Assembly: GCA_027625915.1 (NCBI GenBank) | Contig: JANTQA010000015.1 | Location: 1,860,001 to 1,924,000 of the forward strand | Reading direction: 5' to 3' | Source of the DNA: Anaeramoeba flamelloides | Lineage: Eukaryota > Metamonada > Anaeramoebidae | DNA length: 64,000 nt | Part shown: one piece after another, positions 24,289 to 35,916 of the stretch | How the letters are laid out: every line of letters starts with the position of its first letter | How positions within the stretch are numbered: the first letter of the stretch is position 1 | The notes under the pieces: generated by a model | The model's database searches: none | What the model saw: only the letters and a program-made list of their open reading frames with translations | What the model was told of the DNA's origin: nothing | Position numbers and translations under genes: made by a program

Positions 24289-26743
24289 TTGATATTTGTA
24301 CATTTAGGTATCTGATACATTTTACAATTTTGAAAACTTTTAATTGTGATATCCTTTATGAAAAAAGATTTGTTGAATGGTATTGGATACCGAAACTTTT
24401 AAACTGGAATACTATTTGTTGCTACATTTGTGAAAAGAAAACGAAAAAAAGTAAAATAGATTTGAATCTATAATTTTTCAATTTTTTGATCATTTTTTTT
24501 TGATAAAATTTTTGGTTTTATTAAAATAGATTTGTGATCAAGAAATATATTATATTGGAATGATTCAGATTAATCAAAGAGTAAATCAATAAATTAGAGA
24601 TGAGAAGATCTACATTTTAAGTAAAAATTTTCTTTTAGAAGAAAAAACAAAAAATATCACCTTTTCAAAGATAAATTATATAAAATCAAGAATGAAAAAA
24701 AAAATTCGACCAAAGTATATTTTCAAGGATTTTTTTTTTTTCATTTTTCTTCTTAACTTGGATGAATACAAACAAATTTATGAACTTGGGTTTCTCTCCC
24801 ATTAATCTTTAGTATTATTTTACAAAAAATCTCTTTACAAATTTGTTTCCAAAATACACTTTTCGAATAATTTTTATCTTACCAAGCTAAAGAAAAGAAT
24901 ACTGTTCAAAAGATTAAAATAAAAGTATTGAATTCCGGAAATTGAAAAAAGGTTACACAAGTTTTAACTGAAATAAATAGAAAATTTGTTAAAAAAATTA
25001 TATCATGATTCAGAATTATTTTTAGTTTTTAAATGAATTTAAAAATAAATAATTATTCAATCAAACAAGTTTATCGAATGAATCTTTTTTTTAAATGAGA
25101 ATTTATAAAAATATCTGATTTTCTGAACTAAAACTAGAATTAGATGAGTTAAATGAAAATATGATAATTCTAAATTCTATTTGGAAACTCATAAGGAATA
25201 AAAGGTACTTTGTTTATCAAAAATTTAACAAAAAAAAGTATTTCCAATGAAGAATAAAAAATAAATACAAAGTAAACAAGAAGTAACGGTATCAAATATT
25301 ACAGATAAGATCAAGAAATAAATGATTTATATTTCCTTTTTCTTTTAATCAATCTTTTCATTTTTTTTATTTCAGGTTTTTTAATTGGTATACAAATATA
25401 TTACTCTATTAGGATATCACACTTCGATATTTATCAAGATAATAATATATTTGGTTAAAGAGATGATTTGAATGATTAAGGATTATCTAAAAAAAGACCA
25501 CTATTGGCTTCATATGGATTAAAACATGTGTGAAATGTGTTCTTTATTTCTTGGTAACCAGAAGAAAGATCTAATTTCAAAAATTTAGGAATTGGTAATT
25601 TAGATAGATCAGTTTCTTATTAGCAAACTTATTACTGAAAACCACAACCCAACCATGATCGTTCTAACTTTCATTTTTCAGAGCTAAAAATCGATTGTAA
25701 GACAATACTTCAATTAGAACGATCATGGTTGGGTTGTGTACATTAAATTTATCAAAATGAAATTTTTTCTTTGTCATTTTAAAAAAAATTTAAAATGAAA
25801 AGGGGAAAAGTTAGAAGTGATTTGTTTTTTATTTGTCATTCATTTTCATTATTTGTTTTTCTCATTTGCGAAGAGGATTTTTTTTATTTTTTTTTTTTTT
25901 TTCATCTTTTTATTCTTTTTATTTTTTTCTTATTTTCTTATTTTTATTTTCTTTTTATTCGATAAAAGAAATATTCAAGACACTAAATTAAATCCCCAAA
26001 CCAATAGCTAACAAATAATTTCAAAGAACCGCAGCAGAACGCTGTGTTAAGAAGTTTTCAAAACTGCAACCCCAAAATTCGCAAAAAATTACAAAACAAA
26101 AACAATCAAATGATCAACAACAAAAAAAAGTCCAGAAAAAACTCACAAGTCTCTACATTATATTCCACTAATGACTTGCACATACCTGCAAAAAACTGAA
26201 CTTCCAATATTCTTAGAATGGAAGTGTAAATTTATTATTAAAATTACAAAAAATACTTGGTTTTCACCCAAATACTATTCCCTAATATAGTTAAAAAATC
26301 TTAAAGGGGGTTCTTTTCCTTTTTTTTATAAATAAACTTTTCTTTTTTTTTTTTTACTTATTTTCTTTTTGTTTTTTTTTTAGAATTTTTTTGATCTTAT
26401 TGGTAAAAAAAATTTTTATGTGTTCTTTTCGACAAAAAAAACACCTTTTTGTTGGAAACGATGAAATCAAATATCGTCAATTTAGCTTTGAAAAGAAAAA
26501 ACAATTTTTTTTCATTTTTTTGGGGTTGCTAAAAAGTAGATGCGATGAAAAAATGACAAAAGAATTTGAACATTCAAAAAATGTTTTTTCCTTTGAAATT
26601 TTGCAAAAAAATTCTGAAAATTTGTATATTTTAGGTTTCTCGTTAATTGAAAAAGATAAAGTGTCTAAAACTGTGATGTTTTAACCCACGTTACCCCCAA
26701 AATGGCCTTTTTTTAGATTGTCCTTAAGTTTCACATAAACGGT
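24289..26743. other. Intergenic DNA with a perfect hairpin and weak coding traces
   Basis: It contains the 25-bp perfect inverted repeat at 25643-25738 and a less T-rich stretch at 25985-26240. Inside that stretch is a 29-codon ATG frame (26110-26199). A 97-codon open stretch at 26391-26684 lacks an ATG start. Neither frame has a recognisable product. Confidence 0.5.
25643..25738. repeat. Perfect 25-bp inverted repeat with 46-nt loop
   Basis: The left arm 25643-25667 (CACAACCCAACCATGATCGT...) is the exact reverse complement of 25714-25738. The arms are far richer in C and G than the surroundings and show no mismatch, unlike the decayed elements nearby. Confidence 0.9.
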
Positions 26744-26946
26744 TACAGTCAGTTTCACTTTTAAGGCACAAACTTTCAACGAAATTTAAGACACAAAAAA
26801 AAATCTCAAATTAAGGCACAATTTTGGAAATTTTTTTTTTTTACAATTTATTTTACTAGAATTTGAATTTTGTGCTTTAATTTGAGATTTTTATTGTGCC
26901 TTAAATTTCGTTGAAAGTTTGTGCCTTAAAAGTGAAACTGACTGTA
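26744..26946. mobile_element. Family A hairpin element, best-preserved copy
   Basis: TA-CAGTCAGTTTCACTTTTAA is at the left and TTAAAAGTGAAACTGACTG-TA at the right. The arms run ~85 bp around a short T-rich loop. Each arm holds the motif TAAGRCACA three times at exact 25-bp steps (26762, 26787, 26812). Confidence 0.92.
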
Positions 26947-26975
26947 TAATCAAAATTGACAAATGTACTTGCTCT

Positions 26976-27536
26976 CTTAAGGTTTACAAACTCCGAAATT
27001 GGTAAGAAGATCATCATATGTAAGGTCTATTGATTTGTTAATTTCGTTCTTCGCTGATAGATCTTGGATTTGGGATGAGTTTTAAAAGTGGTTCAAAATT
27101 GCAGTTTTTGATTATTTATTTTTTTTTTTCCGATGTCTGAATTGGAGAGTGTAAGATTAATATATTGATCGGTGTTTAAGAATCAATTTAAATTTTTGGG
27201 TTGTAGAAGAAAATTTAGATTTACTTTGGTTGTCAATTAACTTAATGAAAACAAATTGTTTTTTAAAAGCACCGAATAAAACCAAACCCAATTAAAAATT
27301 TCAATCAACAACACACAAACCAGATTTTATTATAACTTCAGTTCCAGCCAATTAATCTTACACTCTTCATTTCTGATTTTGTAAAAAAAAAAATAAATTA
27401 TCAAAAATTGCCATATTGAACCAACTTTTAAAACTCATACCTAATCCAAGATCGATCAGAGAAGAACCAAATTAACAAGTCACTACACACAACACAAGAT
27501 AATCTCTTTTCAAATTTCAGGGATTGTAAACCTTAA
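26976..27536. mobile_element. Family C foldback element, 561 bp
   Basis: The left arm starts CTTAAGGTTTACAAACTCCG and the right arm ends CAGGGATTGTAAACCTTAA. About 200 bp of each arm pair, including 'gatcgatc', 'gtgtaagattaat' and 'ggtttgtgtgttgttgattg' related blocks. The centre holds an AC-rich unique part. It has no coding frame. Confidence 0.85.
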
Positions 27537-28370
27537 ACATTTTTCTTTCAATTTTGAATGATGACTCTAAATTCTCCAAAAGAATTGGATTCTTCCTTGA
27601 GATTTTTCTTGTTCAGAAAAAACGGTAATTGATCAGATTAAATTGAGACCCTTTTCTCTTTGTTTTTTCTCAATTATTTGAACTATTTGAAAAAATTTCC
27701 TTTTTTTTTGGTCAAATACAAGTTTTTATTTTAATCCATTCCTCTTCAAACCGAACCCCTCATAAAAGTAAATTTTATTAATTTCAACTTCAAAAAGTTT
27801 GACTAGAAGTTTGGGCTCTTATCAAAAAAGAACCTGTTTTTTAGGATTCTTTGTCTTTTTATTCAATTTTATATCTTTCTTGTAAAACCTTCCTCAAAAT
27901 TATTATATCTTGAATATTTTGAAACCACCAACCAAAGTCCTTCGTAAGTGATCAATTAGATGGGAAATTTACAGAAGACTTTAAATTAGGAACACAATTG
28001 TCAGTATTTTGAAATAATGTCGTAATCTCACCAAGAAAGATTTTTATAATCCTTCATAATTTCGATTTTATAATTCAGATCAATGGGCTGTTAACTTTAT
28101 TTACTTAAAGAGGTTAGTGTTATTCCAGAATATAAAGAAAAGGAACATTAATTCAATTCCGAAATTGTTCTCGTTTTTTTAAAACCAAAAAAATCTTTTT
28201 AATATCCCAATCAATTTGCAAAAGTTTTTGAAAAAGTTGGTTGTTTTAAGAAATTCTGAAGAGAGTATTTTATTTATAAGATAAACAGAAAATAATTTTA
28301 ACAAAAATACATCATTTCATTTTTTCAAAAATCCCCTATTTTTTTTATAAAGTACTAACATTTTAGATTA
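27537..28370. other. Upstream region of the Ras gene
   Basis: It is less repetitive than most spacers here, but no promoter motif could be singled out. The Ras ATG follows 'catttttagatta'. Confidence 0.45.
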
Positions 28371-29272
28371 ATGACCGAAGGAACAAACGAAGTTGAAACA
28401 TACAAAATTGTTATTATCGGTGGTGGTTCAGGTATTGATTTATTCATTTCTTTTAATTTGTTTTTTTTGTGACAAAAAAAATTAATTTTTTTTTCTTTTT
28501 TTTGTTTTGTTACTTTTATTATCTTGGCAAATGATACTTTTGAATGACAAAAAGTTGGAAAGTCCTGTCTTACAGTTAGGTTTTTACAAGGAAGATTTAT
28601 TCAAGATTATGATCCTACAATTGGTTTGTTGTTTTTTTCTTTTTTTTATCCAAGTTTGGATTACCTAAAAAAAAAAGAAAATATTTCGTTCGCTGTTTCT
28701 TTAAACAACAACTGGAAAAAAAAAAAAAAAAAAAAAAATAACAAATAAAAAAATAACAAAAACCACTTATAAATAATTCAAAAGAGGAAAGTTATAAAAA
28801 AAAGATCACAATTGATGAAAAGCCATGCATGCTTGAAATTATTGATACTGCAGGACAAGAAGAGTATAGATCTGTGAGAGACAAATACATTCGAATTGGA
28901 GAGGCGTTTCTTTTGGTGTTTTCAATCATTTCAAGAGCAAGTTACACCGAGGCAAGAAACTTACACGAAGCCATTCGAAGAGCAAAAAACTTCCAAGCAG
29001 TACCCGTCGTCACTGTTGCAAACAAGGCCGATCTTGACGAAGAAAGATTGGTATCAAGAGAAGAAGGAGAAACGTTGGCCAAAAAATATAATAGCCAGTA
29101 CTATGAAACCTCTGCAAAGAACGGAAGCAACGTAACTGAGTGCTTTGAATCTCTTGTCAGGGAGGTCAGAAACTTAAAAGCCCAGCAAAGCCAACAGAAC
29201 CCTGAAGAAAACAAACAGGATGAAAAGGATAAAGACACAGACTCAAAAGGTGGCTGTTGTATCATCCTTTAA
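28371..29272 (+). CDS. Ras-family small GTPase, three exons
   Basis: Exons 28371-28431, 28555-28623 and 28785-29272 join in phase and give 205 aa, with introns GTATTG...AAAAG (123 nt) and GTTTGT...AAAAG (161 nt). All GTPase motifs are visible: P-loop GGGSVGKS (17-24), switch I YDPTIEESY, switch II DTAGQEEY with the catalytic Gln at 68, NKAD (123-126) and ETSAK (151-155). The C-terminus is GGCCIIL. CIIL is a CAAX box whose final Leu favours geranylgeranylation, and the preceding Cys could be palmitoylated, so it acts at a membrane. The position equal to human Ras Gly13 is Ser, as in Rheb, while Gly12 is kept. Core similarity is to Ras/Rap, with no clear subtype. AATAAA lies at 29311. Only the third exon is open long enough to be obvious, and the first two are short. 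Confidence 0.95.
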
Positions 29273-31180
29273 GAAATTTAAATGGACAAATTCACAATTT
29301 CTAAATTCAGAATAAAACCTTTAACAATAACAAATTAACTAATAAAAAAAGAAAAAATACAAATAAACTAACAAGAAAAATTAATAAAATACCCCTAAAA
29401 GCTATAGAAAAACTAAAAATTTCTTATTTCATTTTTATTTATACTATTTTATGAATAAATATGTATGATTTTTTTTTTTTTTATTATTATTATTATTTTT
29501 TAATTTTGGTATTACCAATTTCAAACATTAAAGGAATTGTTAGAAATAAAACCATCAAAACCAACACACAAATCACAGCAATTTCATATTTTATAAATGC
29601 CACCCATTAAGAATAAAGAAAAAATGACTTGCTTCTTAGAAAAGATCCAACACAAAACCATTAAAATTAATAGCCATTTTCTTTAATTTTTATTATGGAA
29701 CAAAAAAATATATTTTGAAATAAGGAACATTATTTTTGTTCACAACAAAGTATAAAAACAAAAAATACTGTTAAAAAATTCAAAAGATATTCCTCTCTTT
29801 TTTGAGATCACATTTTTTTTTTGCTGGATTGCTTGGTGTAATTTATGTTTTTGATTTAATTTTTCATAATAAATTTTACAGAATTCATTTTACAAAAGAG
29901 ATGTTCTCTAATTTACATTACGAAATAAAATTTTTGATCATTTTTTTATATTACAAAAATAAAATTTCAAATAAAAAGGTTAAATTAAAATAATTTACAA
30001 GTGATTATATCAATTAAAAACCTCAAAAACAGATAATTCATTTAAGAAGAAAAAGTTTTTTAAAAAACTGTTCCAAGAGAGGGGGCATTGGCCTCAGATA
30101 AGTATGCTAGATTGTAAAACAAATTAATTTTTTGATCCTGTCCTCATATAAAAAAATGTCTAACTGAATATTGGAAAAAATGTAAAAGTTGTAGTGTATT
30201 AATAAATTATAAGACAAATCGGGAGTATGAGAAAGAGAAATAACAGAAACCAAAACTATTATATATTTTTTTTTATTTGGATTTTTTATATTAGAAACTT
30301 CTTTTGGTTATTTAATCTTTAAATTATAAAAAAAAATCAATTGTTTTGGGATTTTTGTTCTATAATTCATTTTCATAAGGTCGTAGTACAATATCTAATC
30401 AGTAATCTCATTTCACTTTTAAAACCCAAGCTTCTGAAAACTTAACAAAAAAACCCAATTTCAAATGTATACTCTGTATTTATTTTTTTAAAATTTTGTA
30501 ATTGTAATTTTTATCATACAAAGGTATTTCTTAAAAACACCATTTACCTTGGTAAAAGAGAAAAAAATTTATTAATTTTGGCCTTTTTGGTAGTTAATTT
30601 ATTTTCACCTATTTTACCCATAATTGATATTATACAAACAAATTAACTGGGAAAACTACAAAACTAGAAAATTTGGAAAAAAAAAAATATCTAATTTTTA
30701 ATTTCTTCATTGTAATTCATTTTATTCGAATACTATTAAAAAAATAGAAATATTGAAGAAGTATAATTTATTCATTTATTTTTTTTTTTGTGAAATATTA
30801 AAGATTAAAATTATTGGTATATGAGAAAATGATCAAAATTTCCTCGAGTTTTTAAAGTTAATAAGAATTAAAATAACCACGAAAAACTTTTTTGAAGTGC
30901 ACCATTCAATATATATTTGCCTTTTTTTTTTTTATTTTACTATATAAAGATAGTTCAAGAAGATTAAATTTGAGACTTCAATGATTTATTCCAAAACTAA
31001 ATAGTATATAAAAGGTTATATTAAAATTATTATTTCACCTTTTTCATTTTAAGGAATATTTTTAAAATAGGGATTTATTGGTTTAGTTTTTTGAATTTTA
31101 TAATAATTTCTTTGAACCTTTTATTATGAATCTTTAAATAGACTGATGTTTTTTAAATCATGATTTTTTAGAGATATTAA
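29273..31180. other. AT-rich intergenic DNA
   Basis: AATAAA at 29311 follows the Ras stop. An (ATT)n tract lies at about 29483-29497. No gene or repeat family was recognised before 31181. Confidence 0.55.
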
Positions 31181-31380
31181 TACAGCCAGTTCCACTTTTA
31201 AGGCACAAACTATCAACAAAATTTAAGGAATAAAAAAATCTCAAATTAAGGCACAGGATTTGGAATTTTTTGTTTTACAACTTATTTTACTAGAATCTGA
31301 ATTTTGTGCCTTAATTTGAGATTGTTATTGTGCCTTAAATTTCATTTAAAGTTTGTACCTTAAAAGTGGAACTGACTGTA
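31181..31380. mobile_element. Family A hairpin element
   Basis: TA-CAGCCAGTTCCACTTTTAA at the left and TTAAAAGTGGAACTGACTG-TA at the right. It is a full-length 200-bp hairpin with the three spaced motifs still visible. Confidence 0.9.
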
Positions 31381-31541
31381 ATTAAAAATAAATACACCAA
31401 GATGAACCATTATCACAACTTGATTACCCTAATAAGAAGGTATTTTTTCAGACGTAATTACAAAATAATTCTGATTAATATTATTGAATATTTCTAAAAA
31501 TTCTAATTTCCTAAATATCAACAACTGTGAAAATTCATTTA

Positions 31542-31745
31542 TACAGCTGGTTCCACTTACAAGACACACATAAATTCAACTAAATTTAAAGCACATAATT
31601 AATCTGAAATTAAAAAACAAAATTCAAATCGTAGTACAATAATTTTTGTTTAACAAAATTTCATTATAAGTGTTTTACTTGGTGATTTTTTTTTTGTTTA
31701 TTAAATTTCCTTCAAATTCTGTGTCTAAAAGTGGAAATAATTGTA
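31542..31745. mobile_element. Family A hairpin element, decayed, 160 bp from the previous copy
   Basis: TA-CAGCTGGTTCCACTTACAA and CTAAAAGTGGAAATAATTG-TA are the ends. The arms are more mismatched than in the 31.18-kb copy, so it is older. Confidence 0.82.
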
Positions 31746-34700
31746 TTTAATTTTTAGATCGAAATCAATTATTTATTTAAATGTCTTTATCATCAATTAA
31801 TTCATTTTCTTTCACTAATTTTACTTTTTATTTTGCTTCTTATTTCTTTTTATTGTATAATCGAATTTTTTCTAACAGATATTTTTTCAAAATAGAAAAT
31901 ATTTTTGGAAATACAAATAAATATTTGTAAAAAATTCTACCCTGTAATCTCTTTTCAAAACATCATTCCTGATTTGGGTTATAAAAAATAAAGTTCTTAA
32001 AAACTAAACCAAAAATTAATTTAATAAGTTTTAAAATAGTAAAAAAAAATATACAAATTCGGGTACACAGTGCCCACTTTTCGGAGTATTGGAATAACAA
32101 TCTATCAATCACAGTTTGTGGAAGCTTATTATTTATAATCTTTCTATCGGGTTTTTACTCCTCCAGTTTCAGGACGTGGATAATTTTTAATTTGGTCATG
32201 TAAATGATATAATATTTTTTTTACTTTAATGTTTTAATTATTTTTCTTCTTCTCTTTTTTTATTTAGTAAATTTTTTTTGATTACTCCTTTCTCACAATA
32301 AATAAATAAATAAATAATTATATAAGCTTTCATTTTTTCCTTTAATAAACAAAGGGGGGGGTATTTAGTTATATTTCCTTCATTTTATCACTATAATTCA
32401 TATTGATTTGAAAACATCTGGTTTTAAATTAATAACTAGTTTCTGTTTCAAAACAAGGTTTATATATTGAATGAGCAACAAAAAATACAATAAAAAGGGG
32501 AAATCTGATAATGGCATTTGAAAAAACTGAAAAATTAGTAAGAAAATTTATCAAGTTTTCTATTTTAAAAAATTAAAAATATTATTCAGAATAAAAACTT
32601 TTTTTCATCTTTTCCCCCCCCCCCCGGTTGAATCATCTTTAGATTGGGAAGAAGATTTACAAATGAAAAAGACCAAGTAGTTACTTGCTAATACTGTAAC
32701 ACTGAAAAACGAAAGTATGGGTAACTTGAAAATAATAATCAAAAGTAAAGGCTAGGAATAACCCAAAGTTAACAAAAAAATAAGATTAAAATAAAAAAAC
32801 AAGACATTATAACAACGTAAACAATGACCCCCAAGTGAAAATTCATTATAAATTATCAAATTATTAATTAAATCAATAGTACATGACTGTGATTTTGGGG
32901 GTCCTTAATTAAAGATATCATTGGTTTTTTTTTTTTTTTTGTTTTTTTATCAATTGCTTATGATAAATACTTTTTAAATTTCATTTTTTTTCATTTTCTT
33001 TAATCCTATTTCAATCTCAATTTTTTTTTTTTGCTTTTTAAACATAAAAAAAACGGCGCCTGTTTTTTCTTTTAATAATAGTGAAATCTATGATTTTGTG
33101 CTTAAATTATTATGAGGGAATTTAAGTAAAAGGACATATCAAATGTAATTTACACTTCTTCCATCAATAAATAAAAACTTTTTTCCAAATTTTCTATAAT
33201 TAAAAAAATCGGAAATAAATCTTTAAATTTTTTATCAAGGTTATAATTTGAAGAAAATCAGTTTTTTACATAATTGTGCCTCACTCTTTTCAATATGAAA
33301 ACTTTCAAAACGTTTGTCATCAAAAATATATCATTAAAAATTCCAAGCCTTTTTCGAATTATTCTCTTGGCTTTTAAAAGTTTTTTTATTCTTAAAAGTA
33401 ATTTTACAAAATGAATCATCAAATGGCAAAATTTTTATCATGGATAACGGACTAATTTTAGATAAAATTTTATTCAATAAAAATCAATTTATTTCCTAAA
33501 CAATGAAAAATTAAAATATATAAAATACAAATTCTATGGGAAGGACAAATTTACTATAAACTTCAAAAAGTTTACCTTCAAAAATGATTTGATTTGATAT
33601 AATATTGAAAATAAAATTATATTTTTAATCGAAACAAGAAGAAAAATGTTATGATTTTTGATTTTGAAATACAGATGATATGGTGACTATAATGATATTT
33701 TTGATTATTGAAATTTAATTATTAATTTATATTTCTATCCATTCTTGTGAAAAAATATAGTAATATGTTTACAAGAAAGTATTTTTTTTTCAAAAGTTTT
33801 ATTTCAAATTACAATGTCTGTTTGTTGAAAAAAAATTTTAACAAAAATTTCTCTTAATTTTGAGAACATTTTAAATGTACAAAAACTATTTTTGTCTTTT
33901 TTGAATTTTCCTAGTTCTGTTTTTATTTCTTATGTTATTAGTTAATTTTTTTCTCAAGAACATGAAATATTTTTCGATAATATAAGGTTAATGTTGTGTA
34001 TAATTAGAGGGGAGAACTGAAATAAGATTAGTAGATGATATCAACATATTGATCAATCAATAACTATTGGTGAAATTTCTACAAATTTGGAAAAAAAATT
34101 TTTAGTTCCGTTTGTTTCAGACTTCTGGAGAACTAATTTTTTTTTTTTTTTTCTTTTTATCTCTCTCTTATCTTGGTCAAATATGATACTTATGAAAATA
34201 GTAAAAATGTTCAATCAGATGTGTTTCATTAGTAATTTCTATAAATAGAAAAAAAATTGGTATTTTTCTACTGATAATTACTTTCCAGTATGTTCAAAAT
34301 TTAGAAGAGTGTTTATATGTATCTATAAATACCTAACCAACAAAATGAAAAAATCGAAAAAATTCTAATTCTTTATAAACATTTCTATATAATGGTACAA
34401 TATCTCTAAACCTCTAATAAAAAATTAATAATTTTTAATATTTCATTTGATCGATAGTTGGTCAAATATTTGGATCTATTTATTAAAATAAATTATGGTG
34501 ATAAATCAACAACAATCACCAATCCAGTCAAAAATTGGGTTCACAAAAAAAAATTTTTTATTTTTTTTTTTTTTTATTATTTAAGGGAGGAGTTTTTAGT
34601 TCCTCTTGTTTACTCGAATTCCTAAATTGTGATTTAGAAATTTTTTAAAAAACTTTTTATTTTTTTGTTATTTTTTTAAAATATCATTTCTTTACTTTAT

Positions 34701-35400
34701 TTTATTTTTTTTGTCTTTCTGAAGATACAAAATTTTTTCTTTTCATATCTTAAAGAAAAACTGTCAATTTAGCTATAATCTTGCCTACTTTTAGTCAAGA
34801 TAAAAAAACAACTTTCAATAAATTTAGGGTTTTTACTGAGTGGAGCCGAGTGCGGTTAAGTGAATAGCTTTTCTTGAGGTTTTCTGTTTTGTCTTGTCAA
34901 GTGCAGATGTTTTTTTTTTGTTTTCTGAAATTAATAGAAAATCTGAAATTTGATTTTATTAAAAGTCTAAAAAAACCTAATGGGTATTTTCTTGTGGTTT
35001 ACTGTTTTATTGGTCAAACCCATTGGTTGTCTGATTAAACAGAAAACTCAAGAAAATCTAAAGGCGGTTTTTTTTTTTAATTTGAGAAATAAAAATCAAA
35101 TTTACATAACTTTTAGATTTATGTCTCAAATAAAAAATTACCTAACTGTGGTAAAGTGTTAATTTTGTTGAATTTTTTCTCTTCAAGAATGAAAAGACAA
35201 CTACAAAAATATTTAAATTTTCTACTTTCTCCTTCTTCCTAAAAAAGTTGATATTTTTCTTCTAAAACAGTTCAAATCAATTTTTATCAATATATTTTCT
35301 TTAGGGCAAATATGAAAAGAAACAACCAAGTATACTTTAAATTTCGAATCTCTCAATGAGACAATACCATAAAATGAACACAGAAATTATAGAAATTTTT
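31746..35400. other. Long gene-poor stretch with decayed repeats
   Basis: A more GC-rich island at 32060-32200 has coding-like codons on the - strand (see findings). 33960-34320 resembles a very old family B copy ('caatcaataactattggtgaaatttctacaaatttgg'). C and G homopolymers occur at 32355 and 32615. An inverted repeat lies at 34865-35062. No gene can be supported. Confidence 0.5.
34865..35062. repeat. Inverted repeat with ~26-bp arms
   Basis: 'cttttcttgaggttttctgttt' near 34868 pairs with 'aaacagaaaactcaagaaaat' near 35037. The interior has a 60-codon frame at 34980 that is not credible. The arms resemble phrases at 6.52-6.59 kb and in family H. Confidence 0.65.
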
Positions 35401-35916
35401 TTTCTATTTTAACTCGAACTAAAATGATCAATTAGTAATGAAAATTCACCATAAACCCGTCTATGGCTTGTGAATTGTTTACTTCGTTTTCCTCTTTTTT
35501 TAAAAGACAATTAATTCAATTGAAAGAGAAGTATTAATTAATGATCAATTAAATTTGCAAAATATAAGGTTTTTCCATTCAAAGTCTTAGCACCAAGATC
35601 TAATTAAATAGATTTCAAAGAATCCTGTGCGTATGTTTGCCAAAGACTCTATTCAGAAAAAGAGAATTTGGAATGTGGAAAATTTATTGGTTATGGATTT
35701 TAGTTGAGCAATTTTTTGTACCTTTTCTAAATTTTAAATTTATTTTTTAAAAATAAAACCACAAAATAGGAATAATTTTCAAAATAAACCAAGATCAACA
35801 TATTGAACAACAACCCCCAAAAGATCCGTTTTGATTTAAAGTTGAAAAAATGATGAAACAAAAAAATTATTTTTTAGACAATTTTCAATTGTTTTGTTAA
35901 ATGTTTTATGAAATAA

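Noticed and set aside
34840-34870. GC-richer 'gagtggagccgagtgcggttaag' as a possible RNA gene
   Set aside because: It is too short and lacks a paired structure beyond the inverted repeat beside it.
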